Of a stretch of 7,123 bases of DNA, positions 4,593 to 7,123 are shown piece by piece. The translations under genes and the position numbers were made by a program. The DNA comes from Thermoanaerobaculales bacterium (GTDB lineage Bacteria; Acidobacteriota; Thermoanaerobaculia; Thermoanaerobaculales; Sulfomarinibacteraceae). The stretch's first letter is position 1, and each line of letters begins with the position of its first letter. The stretch lies in assembly GCA_029938595.1 (NCBI GenBank), contig JAOZUP010000207.1:1-7123 (forward strand), read 5' to 3'. The notes beneath the pieces are model-generated. The model saw only the letters and a list, made by a program, of their open reading frames with translations. It had not been told where the DNA came from and did no database searches.

Positions 4593-6997
4593 TGCGGAAC
4601 CTCCACTAACTCGTCGGAAATCCGCTGCTGGAGATCGTGCTCGAGGACCAGGGACGAAATCTCTTCCGTCCTGCGCGCCTCGGAAAACGGCGCTGCGCAG
4701 GCATCGGGCGACAGAGGTGCCAGGGTCCCGACATCCAGGCACCTGCCACCTTCGAGCGAGCCGTCTCCCTGCAAAAAGAGGCGGCGCGCATCGCGCCAGC
4801 ATCCGTATTCCCCCACCACCGGCCCGTCTCCGGGCTCACCGAGCAGGTTGCGCCCGATGAAGGCATACGGTGCGGGGTCGACGCCCAGCAGGGCGAGTAC
4901 AGTCGGGGCCACATCGATGTGACCCGCGGGCGCCAGCCGCTCACCGCGCAGCTCCGGAACTCCCGGCACGCTGATGAACAGCGCCACCTCCTGGCTCAGA
5001 TACCAGCCTGCCGGGTCGAACGTCGCACCCAATGCCGACGCGATCTCCGGCCGCCATTCAAAGCCGGCGTCGTGGTCCCCCCAGATCGCGATCAGCGTGT
5101 TGTCGGCCAGTCCCTGCCGTTCGAGATCGGCCACGAACTCGGCCAGGGCCTGGTCGAAGAAGTGCATGGTGTGGAGGAAGTTGCCAAACGGCGTGCCCTG
5201 CCAGCGGCCGACGTCGAGTTCCTGGAGATGCTCCGGGAATCCCTCGAAGGGGTGGTGGAGGGACAGGGTCAGGAGATAGGCGGCGAACGGCCGCTCCATT
5301 GATCCCAACCGCCGTGCCATCTGCTTCAGGAAATCGCGGTCTGACAGCCCCCAGCCGACGTTCTCACCGGCTGAGAACTCATCGGCAAAGAGACTGGTCG
5401 AAAAACCGTAGGCAGGATGGGTCCGGCGTCGGTTCCAGAAGGCGCCGTCGTAGGCCACCGCCGACACCGAGTGGTAGCCGCGTCCGCCAAGCACCTCGGC
5501 AATCCCCGTAAAGTCGTTGCCCTCGAAACGAAACGCGGCCGCGCCGCCGGCAGCCGGCGTCAGCGAGACCTGGGTTGCCAGCTCCGAGTCCGACGACCGG
5601 CCCTGGGCCGTCTGATCGGTGACGTTGGAAAACCACAGCGCCTCCTCGGCCCAGCGGTTGAGGAACGGAGTGACCTCTCGACCCTCGATTTCGAGCCCGA
5701 CCACGAAGGCCTGCAGGCTTTCCACCTGCACCATCACCAGGTTGGCGCCTTCGGCGGCGCCGAACCAGGGCCCGACGCCCGCCCGTAGAGGCGCTCGATC
5801 GCGGAACCACTCCCTCGTCCCGGCAAGAGTCTCGGTGTCCAACTCGCGGTTGAAGACCCGCCGCGCCAGGAGCACGCCGGTATCTGCGGCGTGCAGATTC
5901 AGTACTCCGGTCTCCCGCGCCACCATCACCCTGCGGAAGACCTGCCGATAAAGACCGGGCTGGGTCACTGCGAGCCGGACTCCCGCCAGGGCGCCGGCAA
6001 GCAGGATCACACACAGGACGACGATGACGACCCGCCGTCGCGGGTGGACGAGGCGGCGCAGGCGGGCCGCGCTGAGCACTAGCACCACACCCGCGATGAG
6101 ATCGAGCCAGAACCAAATGTCCCCGGGTTCGAGGAGGCTGCGAACGCTGGCCTCGACGCGACCCAGCTGAGGAGCGGACAGGAGCTCGGCCGGCGACGGC
6201 AGATCACCGAAGAATCGCAGGTGAACCGCATCTGCCCACAGCACGAGGGTTGTCCCCGCCGCAAGGCCCCACCGAGCCCAGCCGCGGAAACGCTCGGGGA
6301 GCGCCTCGACGGCCAACAGGCATGCCGCCGCACCTCCGCAGATCATGAACCAACCGCCTGTGGTCGCGGGGAACCCCGCTGCGGCCAGGACGATTCCCTG
6401 TTTGACCGCCAACGCGCCGAAACACCACAGGACATCGCCGACGGCAAAAATCACGACCCACCGTCGCGACCTCCCGCCACCCACGGCCACCGCGGCTGCC
6501 GCCGCGAGAAGGCTCAGCAGCGCCCACCATCGCGGGTCGGAGACGGGGTCGGATACCACCCGCACCGCGTCTACCGGCGGCGGCGCGGACGCGCGTTCCG
6601 AGAACCAACACACACCCTCTTCAACCACGTCCCACTGCAGGCGGTAGCTCCCCGGGCGCTGTGGAGCGACCAACAGCGCGTCGATCTCGACCGTTCCGCC
6701 GGGTCCAACCTCGCGCGGAAACCGGGTGCGGCGTCCGTCCCAGTCAACGATGGCACCGTCACGGTCAAGCCAATGATAGGAGACAGCAAAACTGCCGTCG
6801 GCGCGCCAGGTGAGCCGGCCCTCGTTGCCAATTTCGAGGTTCACGCGAATCGCGGCGCCGGCCGCGAGGACGCGGGGCGCTCGGCCCCGAGCTATCGAGA
6901 AGGCGTGGTCGTCAACCGGGAGTGCTGCGTCAGCCGCAACTCCAATCCAGCCGGAGATGATGATCCCCGCCGCGATAACCACAACCCGCCAACCCAT
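4589..6997 (-). CDS. LtaS-like sulfatase-fold phosphoglycerol transferase with an extra Ig-like domain
   Basis: 802 aa from ATG 6997 (GTG at 7030 is the alternative; neither has a clear ribosome site, but the ATG opens directly into a membrane or signal helix, 4-22). Residues about 26-147 are a beta-sandwich-like extracytoplasmic domain with YHWLD (74-78), DGRRTRFP (87-94) and PGSYRLQWDVVEEGVCWFS (115-133). Five or so membrane helices lie between 157 and 341. The catalytic domain, about 415-715, has the LtaS signature: MVQVESLQAFVVG (422-434, metal ligand E426), QGRSSDSE (465-472), FWNR (520-523), LHHPF (580-584) and GDH (640-642, metal ligands D641 and H642). The nucleophile position, Thr300 in S. 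aureus LtaS, is Ser468. LtaS takes phosphoglycerol from phosphatidylglycerol on the outer membrane face; Gram-negative relatives decorate periplasmic glucans. Donor and acceptor are inferred, and other alkaline-phosphatase-superfamily activities remain possible. The GTGA overlap couples it to the downstream glycosyltransferase. Confidence 0.88.
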   Translation of the reverse strand: MGWRVVVIAAGIIISGWIGVAADAALPVDDHAFSIARGRAPRVLAAGAAIRVNLEIGNEGRLTWRADGSFAVSYHWLDRDGAIVDWDGRRTRFPREVGPGGTVEIDALLVAPQRPGSYRLQWDVVEEGVCWFSERASAPPPVDAVRVVSDPVSDPRWWALLSLLAAAAAVAVGGGRSRRWVVIFAVGDVLWCFGALAVKQGIVLAAAGFPATTGGWFMICGGAAACLLAVEALPERFRGWARWGLAAGTTLVLWADAVHLRFFGDLPSPAELLSAPQLGRVEASVRSLLEPGDIWFWLDLIAGVVLVLSAARLRRLVHPRRRVVIVVLCVILLAGALAGVRLAVTQPGLYRQVFRRVMVARETGVLNLHAADTGVLLARRVFNRELDTETLAGTREWFRDRAPLRAGVGPWFGAAEGANLVMVQVESLQAFVVGLEIEGREVTPFLNRWAEEALWFSNVTDQTAQGRSSDSELATQVSLTPAAGGAAAFRFEGNDFTGIAEVLGGRGYHSVSAVAYDGAFWNRRRTHPAYGFSTSLFADEFSAGENVGWGLSDRDFLKQMARRLGSMERPFAAYLLTLSLHHPFEGFPEHLQELDVGRWQGTPFGNFLHTMHFFDQALAEFVADLERQGLADNTLIAIWGDHDAGFEWRPEIASALGATFDPAGWYLSQEVALFISVPGVPELRGERLAPAGHIDVAPTVLALLGVDPAPYAFIGRNLLGEPGDGPVVGEYGCWRDARRLFLQGDGSLEGGRCLDVGTLAPLSPDACAAPFSEARRTEEISSLVLEHDLQQRISDELVEVPQ

Positions 6998-7007
6998 CGG
7001 TGACGCG

Positions 7008-7013
7008 AGTATA
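7008..7013 (-). promoter_or_regulatory. Possible -10 box close to the LtaS-like gene start
   Basis: The minus strand reads TATACT (5/6 to TATAAT), ending ten bases before the ATG at 6997. No good -35 box is seen 16-18 bp upstream. If used, transcription would start only a few bases before the ATG, giving an almost leaderless message, which would fit the lack of a ribosome site. Readthrough from the gene ending at 7048 is the plain alternative. Confidence 0.25.
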
Positions 7014-7026
7014 CCGACCGCAGTAA

Positions 7027-7050
7027 ACACCCGGTGAGAAGAGCGGGCTA
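7027..7050 (+). repeat. Dispersed intergenic repeat, copy C (inverted relative to A and B)
   Basis: The plus strand reads ACACCC followed by GGTGAGAAGAGCGGGCTA, 23 of 24 positions identical to copy A. The last three bases (CTA, 7048-7050) are the complement of the TAG stop codon of the gene entering from the right edge. The copy occupies about half of the 50-bp gap before the LtaS-like ATG and points against transcription, unlike A and B. The alternative GTG start (7030-7028) lies inside it. Confidence 0.75.
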
Positions 7051-7123
7051 GATCACGTTCGGAAATAACACCACAAACGCCAGCCAGGCCACCGCCAAGG
7101 TCAAGACGAGGTTGAAGGACTGC
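7048..7123 (-). CDS. C-terminal end of a membrane protein, 5' part outside the window
   Basis: One partial base pair of codon, then 24 codons and a TAG stop at 7050-7048. The tail reads QSFNLVLTLAVAW followed by LAFVVLFPNVI, which is one hydrophobic stretch long enough for a transmembrane helix ending four residues before the stop. The other two minus-strand frames here give no such pattern, although the frame of the LtaS-like gene is also open to the edge. The family cannot be told from this fragment. It runs in the same direction as the LtaS-like gene, with 50 bp between stop and ATG, so it may belong to the same operon. Confidence 0.6.
   Translation of the reverse strand, partial: QSFNLVLTLAVAWLAFVVLFPNVI

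Noticed and set aside
4593..4802. 70-residue N-terminal extension of the glycosyltransferase
   Set aside because: It lies within the LtaS-like gene, is Arg/Pro-rich, and the GTG at 4592 has GGAGG seven bases away and the usual coupled overlap.
3405..4922. Long plus-strand open frame of 505 codons
   Set aside because: It lies opposite the two membrane protein genes, is full of Arg, His, Gly and Pro without any hydrophobic or motif pattern, and spans their junction. It is a by-product of GC-rich codons on the other strand.
7051..7123. Upstream extension of the LtaS-like gene to the window edge
   Set aside because: The frame is open, but its translation is not hydrophobic or patterned, whereas the neighbouring frame ends in a clear membrane helix and TAG stop.

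Overview
The window is GC-rich bacterial chromosome. Every gene I can support lies on the minus strand, so transcription runs from high to low coordinates. The RecA sequence, the DsbA-type and LtaS-type proteins and the GC-rich codon use suggest a non-proteobacterial, probably Gram-negative-type lineage. Acidobacteriota is my best guess, but it is only an impression from protein style; no marker here proves it.

Layout from right to left, in transcription order. (1) The last 24 codons of a membrane protein enter from the right edge (7123-7048). (2) An LtaS-like phosphoglycerol-transferase-family membrane enzyme with an extra Ig-like/beta-sandwich domain near its N-terminus (6997-4589). (3) A GT-C type membrane glycosyltransferase with two C-terminal beta-sandwich-like domains (4592-2385). 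Its GTG start overlaps the stop of gene 2 (GTGA), so the two are translationally coupled. (4) recA, complete at 353 aa (2267-1206), with its own well-formed promoter (TTGACG, 17 bp, TACGAT). (5) An exported DsbA/thioredoxin-fold protein with a CPAC active site (1124-1), running off the left edge.

Genes 2 and 3 look like one envelope-glycan module. One polymerises or decorates a surface or periplasmic glycan with a lipid-linked sugar; the other adds a phosphoglycerol-type group taken from a phospholipid. recA and the oxidoreductase are separate units that happen to lie downstream.

The most unexpected signal is non-coding. An 18-24 nt sequence, core GGTGAGAAGTGCGGGCTA, occurs three times, once in each of the three non-overlapping gene junctions, always at or just after a stop codon. 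Copies at 1173-1196 (minus) and 7027-7050 (plus) match at 23 of 24 positions; the copy at 2345-2362 (minus) matches the first at 16 of 18 core positions. It is not explained by any gene, terminator or standard promoter motif and behaves like a dispersed intergenic repeat family.

I saw no rRNA, tRNA, CRISPR array, insertion sequence or convincing plus-strand gene.
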